NCBI GenBank assembly: GCA_910579505.1
Contig: CAJTTZ010000014.1
Location: 24,615-88,614 of the forward strand
DNA length: 64,000 nt
Reading direction: 5' to 3'
From: an uncultured Lachnospiraceae bacterium
Lineage (GTDB): Bacteria > Bacillota > Clostridia > Lachnospirales > Lachnospiraceae
In this document: piece after piece, positions 25,304-33,800 of the stretch
Position numbering within the stretch: position 1 is the first letter of the stretch
Layout of the letters: each line of letters opens with the position of its first letter
The notes under the pieces: model-generated
Databases searched by the model: none
What the model was told of the DNA's origin: nothing
What the model saw: only the letters and a program-made list of their open reading frames with translations
Position numbers and translations under genes: made by a program

Positions 25304-26815
25304 ATGTTCTTTATGAGAAAAAATAGATTTTTGCAATCCCGGCGGATCGCAGTACTGCTCCTTGCTTCTTTTCTGGCTTTTAGCAGTTTTTTTTCCGATG
25401 GTCGTGTTTTAACCGTAAAAGCAGCCAGTCTGGAAGAGCTGCAGGAAGAAGCCGAAGCCCGGAAAATACTTCCCATCCAGTCAAATGAAATTGATAACTG
25501 GCCTGCAGGTCCTCAGGTAAGCGCTCAATCCGCTATTCTGATGGACGCGAATACAGGCGTTATTCTCTATTCTAAAAATATCCACGAACGTCTTTATCCC
25601 GCCAGCACAACGAAAATTATGACTGCGCTTCTCGCTATGGAAAACGGTAATCTGGACGATACGGTGGAGTTTAGCCATGAGGCGGTATTCAGCGTACCCA
25701 CGGACGGTTCCAATATGGGCATGGACGAGGGTGAATCCATTTCGCTGGAGGAATGCCTATATGGAATCATGGTCGCTTCCGCCAATGAGGCCGCCAATGC
25801 CGCCGGTGAATATATTTCCGGCTCAATCGAGGATTTTGTGGCACTGATGAATAAGCGGGCGGAGGAAATTGGCTGCACTGACACTCATTTCACCAATCCT
25901 AATGGCCTGCACGATCCCCAGCATTATACCAGCGCATATGATCTGGCACTGATTTCCAGCTATTTTTTCCGCAATGAAATGTTGTGCAAAATAAGCAATA
26001 CGCCGCGTTATCATTTTGAGGCTACCGCCACTCAGCCTGATGATTTCTATAAAAATAACAAACATAAGCTGGTTAACGGAGAAATTCCCTACGAGGGTAT
26101 TTTAGGCGGAAAAACCGGGTATACTGATGATTCCAGACAGACCCTTGTCACCTGTGCGGAACAGAACGGCATGCGTCTTATCTGTGTTGTTTTTAAGGAG
26201 GAAACCCCGGATCAGTTCACAGACACCGCTGAACTGTTTGACTACGGCTTCCACAATTTCCAGGTACTGAATATCTCAGAAAACGAAGAAAAATACAACA
26301 TAGAATCCACAGGTTTTCTTCAGATTGGAAATGATGTTTTCGGCAGTTCAAAGCCTATTCTCTCTATAGATACCGACAGCTATGTTATTATCCCGAACAC
26401 TGTTTCGTTTCAGGATCTGGATTCGAAAATTGATTACAGCCAGTCTGATGAAAACCGTGTCGCAGGCATTGAATATTCCTATCATGATATGTATGTGGGA
26501 AATGCGTACCTCAACCTTGTCACAGATAATGCATCCTCCTATGATTTTGATACGAATATGACGGCCACGGACGTCAGTGTGGAAATGACGGAGGCCGAGT
26601 CGGAAACAGAAACCGAAGCGCAGGATACCATTTTTATCAATATCAAAAAAGTATTGGTTATCATACTGGTTATCGCCGCCGTTGTTATTACCATATTTAT
26701 GATACATGCGTTAATAACCAATGGAAGAACTGCCAAGCGCAGAAATAACCGCATTAGACGCAAGCAAAGGAGACGGTCCCATATGCGCACGGATTTTGAT
26801 GATTTTGATTTTTAA
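25304..26815 (+). CDS. D-alanyl-D-alanine carboxypeptidase (penicillin-binding protein 5/DacF type)
   Basis: About 503 residues from the ATG at 25304, nine bases after AAAGG. A basic N-terminus and hydrophobic helix form a signal peptide ending near AKA/AS. Active-site motifs of the S11 peptidase family are STTK at about 101-104, SAN at about 159-161 and KTG at about 270-272. It trims the terminal D-Ala from peptidoglycan stem peptides. Unusually long: after the C-terminal beta domain there is an acidic Glu/Thr linker, a membrane helix (VLVIILVIAAVVITIFMI) and a very basic cytoplasmic tail (KRRNNRIRRKQRRR), so it is anchored by a true C-terminal helix rather than the usual amphipathic one. 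Confidence 0.9.
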   Translation: MFFMRKNRFLQSRRIAVLLLASFLAFSSFFSDGRVLTVKAASLEELQEEAEARKILPIQSNEIDNWPAGPQVSAQSAILMDANTGVILYSKNIHERLYPASTTKIMTALLAMENGNLDDTVEFSHEAVFSVPTDGSNMGMDEGESISLEECLYGIMVASANEAANAAGEYISGSIEDFVALMNKRAEEIGCTDTHFTNPNGLHDPQHYTSAYDLALISSYFFRNEMLCKISNTPRYHFEATATQPDDFYKNNKHKLVNGEIPYEGILGGKTGYTDDSRQTLVTCAEQNGMRLICVVFKEETPDQFTDTAELFDYGFHNFQVLNISENEEKYNIESTGFLQIGNDVFGSSKPILSIDTDSYVIIPNTVSFQDLDSKIDYSQSDENRVAGIEYSYHDMYVGNAYLNLVTDNASSYDFDTNMTATDVSVEMTEAESETETEAQDTIFINIKKVLVIILVIAAVVITIFMIHALITNGRTAKRRNNRIRRKQRRRSHMRTDFDDFDF

Positions 26816-26827
26816 TCAAGGAACCTC

Positions 26828-26858
26828 TTGACCTTATACTAAGTATACCCCCTATACT
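26828..26858 (+). promoter_or_regulatory. MerR-type promoter with 19-bp spacer and dyad operator
   Basis: TTGACC (26828-26833), a 19-base spacer, TATACT (26853-26858). The spacer contains the dyad TATAC-TAA-GTATA (26835-26847). Over-long spacers with a centred dyad are the known signature of MerR-activated promoters; here it precedes the MerR gene itself. Confidence 0.75.
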
Positions 26859-26894
26859 TAACTTAACAAACAGGGAAAGGAGGCACATTTCTAT

Positions 26895-27734
26895 ATGAAC
26901 ATCAATGAACTGGAACGCCTGACTGGAATCACCAAACAGAACATCCGTTTTTACGAGAAAAAGGAGTTACTTCACCCCGTTAGAAATCCCGAAAACAATT
27001 ACCGGGAATATTCGGAGGAAGATGTAACCACTCTTAAAACAATCAAACTCCTGCGTAAACTGGATTTATCAGTGGATGATATCCGTAGCGTCCTGTCAGC
27101 AGAGATTTCGCTTCACACACTGCTGGAGCAGCATCTTACCGAACTGCAAAGCCGTCAGCAAAAGTTAAAATCCTGTATTGATGTTTGCAACGATCTGCTC
27201 CAAGCAGACACTGAGAAAATAGATCTGGACAAAACACTGAAAAGAATGACCCAGATCGAACAGAATGGGGGTATGTTTATGTCAATTATGGAAGATTATA
27301 AAAGATATACTGTGGCGCAGCGCAAGCGGAGTTTTTCCTTCCAGCCGGATACTATGGTAATGAACTCTGGAGAATTTTTGGAAGCTCTCTTTTTATACGC
27401 CAATGAAAACAATCAAGATCTGGAAATTATAAGAGAAGGCATGTATCCTGTCTTCAAACTCGACGGCGTGGAATACAGGGCCGAACGCGTATTTGGGCGC
27501 TTCGGCGCAACTGTGCGCTGTACGATGACGCATCCTGAGGAAAGCGGGGATGCAAATATTTCCGAAAAGAGAAAATTGTTGTACCGGCTGATAAACGGGC
27601 CTTACTTCCTGCTGCTAGCTGTCTTTATCTTCATGGCCGTTGACAGACAGAATGTTGGCTGGGCAGCTGTGGTGGCGCTCTTTATCTTCCCGTACCTTAT
27701 CTGGCTCTTCCGAATGTTTCCAAAAGCCAGATAA
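26895..27734 (+). CDS. MerR-family regulator with C-terminal membrane anchor
   Basis: 279 residues. N-terminal MerR winged helix (MNINELERLTGITKQNIRFYEKKELL, residues 1-70), a coiled coil at about 75-125 with a QQKLKSC segment, a middle domain, and two hydrophobic helices near the end (PYFLLLAVFIFMAV and AAVVALFIFPYLIWLF). It therefore seems to be a membrane-bound transcription regulator. GGAGG lies eleven bases before the ATG. The promoter upstream suggests autoregulation. The signal is unknown; the middle domain may bind it. Confidence 0.88.
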   Translation: MNINELERLTGITKQNIRFYEKKELLHPVRNPENNYREYSEEDVTTLKTIKLLRKLDLSVDDIRSVLSAEISLHTLLEQHLTELQSRQQKLKSCIDVCNDLLQADTEKIDLDKTLKRMTQIEQNGGMFMSIMEDYKRYTVAQRKRSFSFQPDTMVMNSGEFLEALFLYANENNQDLEIIREGMYPVFKLDGVEYRAERVFGRFGATVRCTMTHPEESGDANISEKRKLLYRLINGPYFLLLAVFIFMAVDRQNVGWAAVVALFIFPYLIWLFRMFPKAR

Positions 27735-27757
27735 AATATCCGATAAAAATCTAAACA

Positions 27758-27793
27758 CTAAAGTCCTTGTATGATATTTATACAAGGACTTTA
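27758..27793. terminator. long hairpin between merR gene and tRNA-Arg
   Basis: CTAAAGTCCTTGTAT (27758-27772) pairs perfectly with ATACAAGGACTTTAG (27779-27793). It lies between convergent units. T runs are weak on both sides, so efficiency is uncertain. Confidence 0.65.
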
Positions 27794-27795
27794 GA

Positions 27796-27867
27796 CGTTC
27801 CCTGCGGGAATCGAACCCACAACTGGGGCTTAGGAGGCTCCTGTTATATCCATTTAACTAAGGGAAC
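27796..27867 (-). tRNA. tRNA-Arg (anticodon CCT)
   Basis: 72 nt including discriminator G. Acceptor stem GTTCCCT/AGGGAAC, D stem GTTA/TAAC, anticodon loop CTCCTAA, T stem GTGGG/CCCGC with loop TTCGATT. CCA is not encoded. The anticodon stem GGAGC/GCCCC contains one A-C mismatch at pair 29-41, which is unusual but need not abolish function. It reads AGG codons. Confidence 0.93.
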
Positions 27868-27893
27868 AACTGCTATATATTTATAAAGAAAAC

Positions 27894-28775
27894 CTACATC
27901 GGATAATTGATATATCCCTGCATCCAGATGACCCCCTTAAACCGGCGGCCGATCTGCGGCTCTCCATATAAATCCTGTTTATTAATACATATATCAAACT
28001 CCAGATCGTTACAGCAAAGACGCAGCACATATATTTCTTCACGGGTGATCCTGTTCACCCGCAGGGAAATATCAAGGATCTCTCCCATCACCGAATACTG
28101 GTCACATTCTACACCATAGGGCATAAAGTATGTGTCTACCAGACTGAATACATCTTCTGTGAGAATCTTTTTGGAAATGGTAGAGTAAATATCCATATCC
28201 TCGAGAGTAAGGCTTTCAATTGCCTCCTCATCCCCTTTACGGGCCGCCGCGATCAACTGGTTACGGCTCATGGATTCTTTCTGTATTCTTCGCTTATCGC
28301 TTTCGTCTTTTCCAATCGGTAATAATATATTACCACTAATTGACAATCCTGACAATGTTAAAGTTGTACCTGTTACAGGAAGCATATCCATCGTCTGTGC
28401 TTTTACATAGGGAACTATATTCTGGAGATAAAAGATCAGGCTTACACCCACCTTAATATCGTCGCATACTCCTGCATAAGACTCCTTATCTGCATGACGC
28501 TCGACAGATACATCCTCACAGGAGCTGATACCCGTGCCTCGCAGATAGGGGTAAAAATAATCATAGGTAAACTTTTCTTCCGCATCAAACTCACCGCAGA
28601 CGGCGATTCCGATATCCTGCGCGAAATCCTCGCAAAACTCCGCGAGTATGGTATCTTCACCGTTGGAAGTATAGGAACGGTGTTTCGCATTCATTATAAT
28701 GTCAGTGATCAGACGCTGCGATTCGCGTCTGTCTGTCAGCTTGCTGAATCCAATCGCTCGCATGTATTTATGCAA
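27894..28775 (-). CDS. conserved hypothetical protein, probable DUF3881 family
   Basis: About 293 residues. I take TTG at 28775 as start because AAGGAGG lies eight bases upstream; an in-frame ATG at 28799 precedes that site. The sequence (MHKYMRAIGFSKLTDRRESQ after the TTG, later YEHPYLRG-like acidic blocks and a hydrophobic VGVSLIFYLQNIVPYV) resembles a Lachnospiraceae-specific soluble protein family I recall as DUF3881. Function unknown. It lies between tRNA-Arg and serS on the same strand. Confidence 0.7.
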   Translation of the reverse strand: MHKYMRAIGFSKLTDRRESQRLITDIIMNAKHRSYTSNGEDTILAEFCEDFAQDIGIAVCGEFDAEEKFTYDYFYPYLRGTGISSCEDVSVERHADKESYAGVCDDIKVGVSLIFYLQNIVPYVKAQTMDMLPVTGTTLTLSGLSISGNILLPIGKDESDKRRIQKESMSRNQLIAAARKGDEEAIESLTLEDMDIYSTISKKILTEDVFSLVDTYFMPYGVECDQYSVMGEILDISLRVNRITREEIYVLRLCCNDLEFDICINKQDLYGEPQIGRRFKGVIWMQGYINYPM

Positions 28776-28850
28776 AGATTTCACCTCCTTTTTATACATC
28801 TTGTTTATTACACAGTATGACTTTACAAACCTTTCAGGTTTTCCAGAAGT

Positions 28851-30128
28851 TTATTGGATCTTTGTCATTCCGCCCATATAGGGACGAAGTACTTCAGGAA
28901 TACGGACAGAACCGTCCGCCTGTAAATTATTTTCGAGAAAAGCGATCAGCATTCTCGGCGGCGCTACCACTGTATTATTCAGTGTATGCGCAAAATACTT
29001 GCCATTAGCACCATTCACACGAATGCGAAGTCTCCTTGCCTGGGCGTCTCCCAGATTAGAACAACTGCCCACCTCAAAATATTTTTTCTGCCTGGGCGAC
29101 CATGCCTCCACATCATAGGACTTTACTTTTAAATCAGCCAAGTCGCCGGAGCAGCACTCAATCGTCCTTACCGGAATATCCATGGAACGGAACAGGTCTA
29201 CGGTATTCTGCCACAATTTATCAAACCACATCGGAGACTCTTCTGGTTTGCACACTACGATCATCTCCTGCTTTTCAAACTGATGAATACGGTAAACGCC
29301 TCTCTCCTCAATGCCGTGCGCACCCTTCTCCTTGCGGAAACAGGGAGAATAGCTCGTAAGTGTATGGGGAAGCTCCTCCTCAGGAATAATGGTATCAATA
29401 AATTTACCGATCATGGAATGTTCTGACGTACCGATCAAATATAAATCCTCTCCCTCAATCTTGTACATCATAGCGTCCATTTCCGCAAAACTCATAACGC
29501 CGTCAACCACCGCACTTCTGATCATAAAAGGCGGTACACAGTAAGTAAATCCCCTGCCAATCATAAAATCTCTCGCGTAGGCAATTACTGCGGAATGGAG
29601 TCTGGCGATATCACCCATCAAATAGTAAAATCCATTTCCCGCCACACGTCCTGCCGCATCCATATCAATACCGCGGAAACGCTCCATGATTTCCGTATGG
29701 TAAGGAATCTCAAAATCAGGTACTATCGGATCACCATACTTCTGTATTTCCACATTTTCCGTATCATCCTTACCGATGGGAACAGAAGGATCAATGATAT
29801 TCGGAATCGTCATCATATCCTTTTTGATTTTTTCACGCAGATCGGTTTCCTTTGCCTCCAATTCAGAAAGTCTTGCTGCGCCTGCTGCCACTTCGGCTTT
29901 CTTCGCCTCAGCTTCCTCCTTTTTTCCCTGACTCATCAGTGCGCCGATTTCCTTTGATATCTTGTTGCGCTTCGCACGGATATCGTCAGCTTCCTGCTGA
30001 GCCGCCCTGACCTCGGCATCCAGCGCTATCACTTCATCCACCAGAGAAAGTTTGTGCTCCTGAAATTTTTTCCTGATATTTTCTTTTACTGCCTCGGGAT
30101 TTTCTCTCAAAAACTTAATGTCAATCAT
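28851..30128 (-). CDS. serS: seryl-tRNA synthetase
   Basis: 425 residues, a class II aminoacyl-tRNA synthetase charging tRNA-Ser. The N-terminal antiparallel coiled coil (about 30-100, rich in Lys/Glu/Ala) is followed by motif 2 (SYSPCFRKEKGAHGIEERGVYRIHQFEK split by a short loop) and motif 3 (NNTVVAPPRMLIAFLENN). GAAAGGA lies before the ATG. No T-box leader fits in the 54-bp gap to the upstream HD-GYP gene. Confidence 0.96.
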   Translation of the reverse strand: MIDIKFLRENPEAVKENIRKKFQEHKLSLVDEVIALDAEVRAAQQEADDIRAKRNKISKEIGALMSQGKKEEAEAKKAEVAAGAARLSELEAKETDLREKIKKDMMTIPNIIDPSVPIGKDDTENVEIQKYGDPIVPDFEIPYHTEIMERFRGIDMDAAGRVAGNGFYYLMGDIARLHSAVIAYARDFMIGRGFTYCVPPFMIRSAVVDGVMSFAEMDAMMYKIEGEDLYLIGTSEHSMIGKFIDTIIPEEELPHTLTSYSPCFRKEKGAHGIEERGVYRIHQFEKQEMIVVCKPEESPMWFDKLWQNTVDLFRSMDIPVRTIECCSGDLADLKVKSYDVEAWSPRQKKYFEVGSCSNLGDAQARRLRIRVNGANGKYFAHTLNNTVVAPPRMLIAFLENNLQADGSVRIPEVLRPYMGGMTKIQ

Positions 30129-30182
30129 AATATGCCGTCCTTTCTATTCAATCACGTCATTTCTTCAATTTATGTTAAATAA

Positions 30183-31229
30183 TTACTCAATCACCTCATC
30201 AATATACAGATCATTGTATTCTGCCAGATCTTTCACTACATCCACAGCCATTCCGTTTCTGTCTTTCGTAATACGGATGACCGGGCGGTCAGGATACTGC
30301 TTATTCTGATACAAAACAACTCCTGTTTCCCCCTCATTTGTCTTTACAACAGTGCCAGCCGGATATACAGCCGTAAACTCCAAAAAGATATCGACAATTT
30401 TTCCGTCAAATTTAATGCCTTTATTATTTCTCAAATACCTTACAGCTTCATAAACTTTCGTCCTCTCACACCCGATGCCGCATATCATTTCGTCAAAAGC
30501 ATCACATATCTGAATAATGCGGCATTGCCGTGAAATATCTGTTGTTTTCAAAGGATATCCTGAACCGTCCAGACGCTCATGGTGATATAATATCATATTT
30601 TTGCTGTTTTCGGAAATCCAATTTTCGTCACGAAGCGCCGAGTATCCATAAACTGGATGTTTTTTATACTCTACATATTCCAATTCTGTTAACTCTTGCA
30701 AATTCTGATTTTCATATGGGACCTGCAGATAGCGCAGTCCCAGATCATGCAGCAGACAACTGACGCCAATGTCATGCACCATTTCCTGTTCCAATCCCAT
30801 TTTAAGCGCAACAATAGTGGCGAGTCCGCATAAATTAATCGAATGCTCGTAAATATCAGAGCTTCTTTCCTTAATGTCATAGATTTTTTCTACGACCTCT
30901 TCTTCTTCCAGTATATTCGTAATAATCGTATCCGCTGTCTGGCACAGCTCCATCAAATTTTCATTATGACTGTAAGTATGTTTCTCCAAAATATTTTTTA
31001 CTTTTGATCTAAAACTTTGTTCTACTTCCTCCTTAAGGATAACCACTTCTTTTGTATCCGGCGCCGCCTCTTTTATATACACTTCCCGGACATTTAGCTC
31101 TTTGAGCTTCTCAATATATTCCGGTTTGAGAATCGTGCCTGCCGAAAGCAGAATTTTATATTCCAATGTCATGGCATCTTTTGCCAGAATTTCTGTCCCA
31201 TTCAAGTCGTCTACTCTGCACAGTCTCAT
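30183..31229 (-). CDS. HD-GYP-domain phosphohydrolase
   Basis: About 348 residues from the ATG at 31229, six bases after GGAG; an ATG four codons upstream has no site. The HD-GYP domain shows HDLGL (usual form HDIGK, the Lys replaced), HPVYG and the intact YHHERLDGSGYP motif. Family members hydrolyse cyclic di-GMP or related signals. The N-terminal 110 residues form a separate unnamed domain (LNGTEILAKDAMTL...). A hairpin-rich leader precedes it. It may be the first gene transcribed into serS. Confidence 0.88.
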   Translation of the reverse strand: MRLCRVDDLNGTEILAKDAMTLEYKILLSAGTILKPEYIEKLKELNVREVYIKEAAPDTKEVVILKEEVEQSFRSKVKNILEKHTYSHNENLMELCQTADTIITNILEEEEVVEKIYDIKERSSDIYEHSINLCGLATIVALKMGLEQEMVHDIGVSCLLHDLGLRYLQVPYENQNLQELTELEYVEYKKHPVYGYSALRDENWISENSKNMILYHHERLDGSGYPLKTTDISRQCRIIQICDAFDEMICGIGCERTKVYEAVRYLRNNKGIKFDGKIVDIFLEFTAVYPAGTVVKTNEGETGVVLYQNKQYPDRPVIRITKDRNGMAVDVVKDLAEYNDLYIDEVIE

Positions 31230-31240
31230 TTTAGTCTCCA

Positions 31241-31277
31241 TGAGTCAATCGGACATTCCTGCATGTTCATTTGACTC
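31241..31277 (-). promoter_or_regulatory. leader hairpin just upstream of the HD-GYP ribosome site
   Basis: TGAGTCAA (31241-31248) and TTGACTC (31271-31277) pair, with an inner GGACAT/ATGTTC pairing. It lies directly before the GGAG used for translation, so it could affect initiation. Confidence 0.5.
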
Positions 31278-31311
31278 TCAAATCAAAGTTGAAAGAGAAT
31301 CTTTCAACCTT
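31270..31311 (-). repeat. GGTTGAAAG hairpin repeat, copy 1
   Basis: 42-bp segment (minus strand starts AAGGTTGAAAGATTCTC) matching 34 of 42 positions with 44812-44853. The core GTTGAAAG...CTTTCAAC is a perfect hairpin. It lies between the DUF4446 gene and the HD-GYP gene. Confidence 0.7.
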
Positions 31312-31345
31312 TCCCTCGTATTCTAACCGTTTCGGTTATATCCGG

Positions 31346-31855
31346 CTACAAATCCATAGCCATATCAAGAGCCTTTTTCTCCTCTTCTCCAAGTGAAATA
31401 TCACATAATCCATTTTTAATTTCCTTTGTATAGGAATAGCAGCCTTCCGCGCTATGAACAGAATTGATAATGAACCCATTATCATTTTCATCAAGCAGCG
31501 CAAGAGAGAAACTGAGCTTCCCACCCATCTGGTTGAAGGCGTCATATTTTACAATGCCCATTTTCTGGAACGTGCCCCCCAATTTTCTGTAAAGATTCTC
31601 AATATCTTTTCGATTCTTTTCCATGGATGCTTTGATCAGCTTATTATCCTCATAAAGCCCCATGATATCTTTCTCCAGACTTTTTGCATTTTTACCGCCC
31701 ATAAACTTTTTATACTTCTTAGATAGTCTGCCCAGATTTACGCAAAGCACAATTATAGTAATCAGCAGAAGAAGAATTGCTACAAACGCACCGATAAACA
31801 GATACGTCAAATCCATATTTCCAAGTCCCATTTCACTCAGTAAATTGTAATTCAT
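31346..31855 (-). CDS. DUF4446 family membrane-anchored protein
   Basis: 169 residues. One N-terminal membrane helix (LTYLFIGAFVAILLLLITIIVLCVN) is followed by a short coiled coil (EKDIMGLYEDNKLIKASMEKN) and a C-terminal beta-rich domain with YDAFNQMGGKLSFSLALLD, the recognisable DUF4446 core. Function unknown; it commonly lies beside parAB in Clostridia, as it does here (61 bp after parB). Confidence 0.9.
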   Translation of the reverse strand: MNYNLLSEMGLGNMDLTYLFIGAFVAILLLLITIIVLCVNLGRLSKKYKKFMGGKNAKSLEKDIMGLYEDNKLIKASMEKNRKDIENLYRKLGGTFQKMGIVKYDAFNQMGGKLSFSLALLDENDNGFIINSVHSAEGCYSYTKEIKNGLCDISLGEEEKKALDMAMDL

Positions 31856-31916
31856 TTATCGTTTGCCTTTCTGTATTTGACAATCACAATTATCGTTCGT
31901 ATATGACATCCACAAA

Positions 31917-32810
31917 TTATCTGCCAGTCAGTAAATCCGTAATTTTCTCCAAATCATCATGTGTATAAAACTCAATTTCCAGCTTTCCGGCGCCTTCTCC
32001 CTTGGACGCTATAGAAACCTTCGTTCCTAAAGACTGTTTCAACTTTTCTTCAAGATCCTGATAAACTGCTTCAAGGGCCTTATCCGTTACAGGCTCCTTC
32101 TTCGCCTTTTCCGGCTTATTCAAATTCTTGACAAGCTTTTCCACATCCCGGACGCTCAATTTTTCATCAAAAACTTTCTGTGCTATCGTATACTGCTGTT
32201 CCGGGTCATCAATGGAAATCAAAGCCCTGGCATGGCCGGTAGTAATCATATCGTCAATAATCATCTGCTGTACTTCATCGCACAGCTTCAAAAGACGCAT
32301 GGAGTTGGTAACTGCTGTCCTGCTCTTGGAAACTCTTTCCGCCACTTCATCCTGTTTCAGATTGAACTCGGTCAGAAGTCTCTTATATGCCTGCGCTTCC
32401 TCAATCGGATTCAGATCTTCTCTCTGAATATTCTCAATGAGAGAAATCTCCACAATTTCCTGCTCAGTATAATTGCGGACAATAACCGGCACTTCTTTTA
32501 AGCCTGCCAGCTTTGCAGCCCGCCAGCGACGCTCTCCGGCAATAATCTCATAATACGTTTTTCTATCCTGTACAATCAGAGGTTCCACAATTCCATACTG
32601 TTTAATAGAATCGGCAAGTTCCTGCAGGGCATCCTCATCAAAATTTTTTCGGGGCTGTTCCCTGTTAGGTTCCACTTTTGTGATTTTGACATAAGTCCCC
32701 TGCGCATTGTCCTCTGTTTTTACTGTTTCCTGTACAGGTTCCGCCTTTGGCACGGAAGCCGGTATCAGAGAATCCAGTCCTTTTCCTAATCCCCTCGCTG
32801 CTTTCGCCAT
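31917..32810 (-). CDS. parB: chromosome-partitioning protein ParB (Spo0J)
   Basis: 297 residues. It binds parS, slides as a CTP-dependent clamp and works with ParA in origin segregation. The N-terminal CTPase motif includes GERRWRAAKLAG and ENIQREDLNPIEEA, the helix-turn-helix is near KQDEVAERVSKSRTAVTNSMRLL with TGHARAL after it, and a C-terminal dimerisation domain ends the protein. GGAGA lies before the ATG. parS sites occur at 34951 and 35000. Confidence 0.96.
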   Translation of the reverse strand: MAKAARGLGKGLDSLIPASVPKAEPVQETVKTEDNAQGTYVKITKVEPNREQPRKNFDEDALQELADSIKQYGIVEPLIVQDRKTYYEIIAGERRWRAAKLAGLKEVPVIVRNYTEQEIVEISLIENIQREDLNPIEEAQAYKRLLTEFNLKQDEVAERVSKSRTAVTNSMRLLKLCDEVQQMIIDDMITTGHARALISIDDPEQQYTIAQKVFDEKLSVRDVEKLVKNLNKPEKAKKEPVTDKALEAVYQDLEEKLKQSLGTKVSIASKGEGAGKLEIEFYTHDDLEKITDLLTGR

Positions 32811-32884
32811 ATCTTTTTCTCCATTTTATAATCCGCTGCCATTTTTTATTTTACATACGCATATCTTTTTATCATTTTTTCATT

Positions 32885-33667
32885 TTACAGATGCGCACTG
32901 CTCACCACCTTCGCGGACATCACTTCTTCCGCCAATAACATATATGCCTCGGCGCCTGCAGATTTCGGATCATACATATTGATAGGCATCCCGTAACTCG
33001 GCGCCTCCGCCAGCCTGATATTTCTCGGTATCAACGTTTTATATACTTTCTGCTTTAAATGACTTTTTACATTCTCTACCACCTGCATGGAAAGGTTTGT
33101 CCGGGAATCGTACATTGTAAAAACAACACCTTCCATATCGAGCTCGGGATTCAATCTTTCTTTTACAAGATTAACCGTATGTATCAGCTGACTTAATCCT
33201 TCCAGTGCATAATACTCACACTGAATCGGGACCAGTACGCTGTCAGCTGTAGTCATGGCATTGATTGTCAGAAGATTCAGGGAAGGAGGGCAGTCAATCA
33301 TAATAAAGTCAAATTTATCCTTCACCCAGTCAATTTCGTTTTTCAGAATAAATTCCTTCTTATCCACACCGATCAGCTCAATCTCCGTAGCCGCCAAATT
33401 TACATTTGAGGGTATGATGGAAACGCCAGGAATTACATCATTCAATATACATTCGTTGATGGAGCATTCACTTAAAAACAATTCATAAATGGTATTTTCC
33501 AGATCGTTTTTCTCTACGCCAAATCCACTGGTCGTATTTCCCTGCGGATCCGTATCAATTACCAGAACTTTCTTTCCTTTCGCCGCCAACGCTGCTGACA
33601 GATTGATGGCTGTTGTCGTCTTTCCGACGCCGCCCTTTTGATTTGCAATCGCAATTATTCTACCCAT
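32885..33667 (-). CDS. parA: chromosome-partitioning ATPase ParA (Soj)
   Basis: 260-residue deviant Walker ATPase with KGGVGKTTTAINLSAALA (residues 11-28), DTDPQGN (about 39-45) and DCPPSLNLLT (about 124-133). With ParB it positions origins and in Bacillus also controls DnaA activity. It precedes parB by 74 bp. Confidence 0.96.
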   Translation of the reverse strand: MGRIIAIANQKGGVGKTTTAINLSAALAAKGKKVLVIDTDPQGNTTSGFGVEKNDLENTIYELFLSECSINECILNDVIPGVSIIPSNVNLAATEIELIGVDKKEFILKNEIDWVKDKFDFIMIDCPPSLNLLTINAMTTADSVLVPIQCEYYALEGLSQLIHTVNLVKERLNPELDMEGVVFTMYDSRTNLSMQVVENVKSHLKQKVYKTLIPRNIRLAEAPSYGMPINMYDPKSAGAEAYMLLAEEVMSAKVVSSAHL

Positions 33668-33800
33668 TTACTTACCTTATTCCTTTATCTTCATGTTTTT
33701 GTGTCCGTTTACGATTATATCACTAATCCACGTGATAATCCATATATATTTTTTTACAGTTTTACAGTATATTCTGTAAATAGACATGCGCCAAGACGTC

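Noticed and set aside
30129..30182. Possible T-box leader for serS.
   Set aside because: The gap is only 54 bp, too short for a T box, and no T-box sequence is visible.
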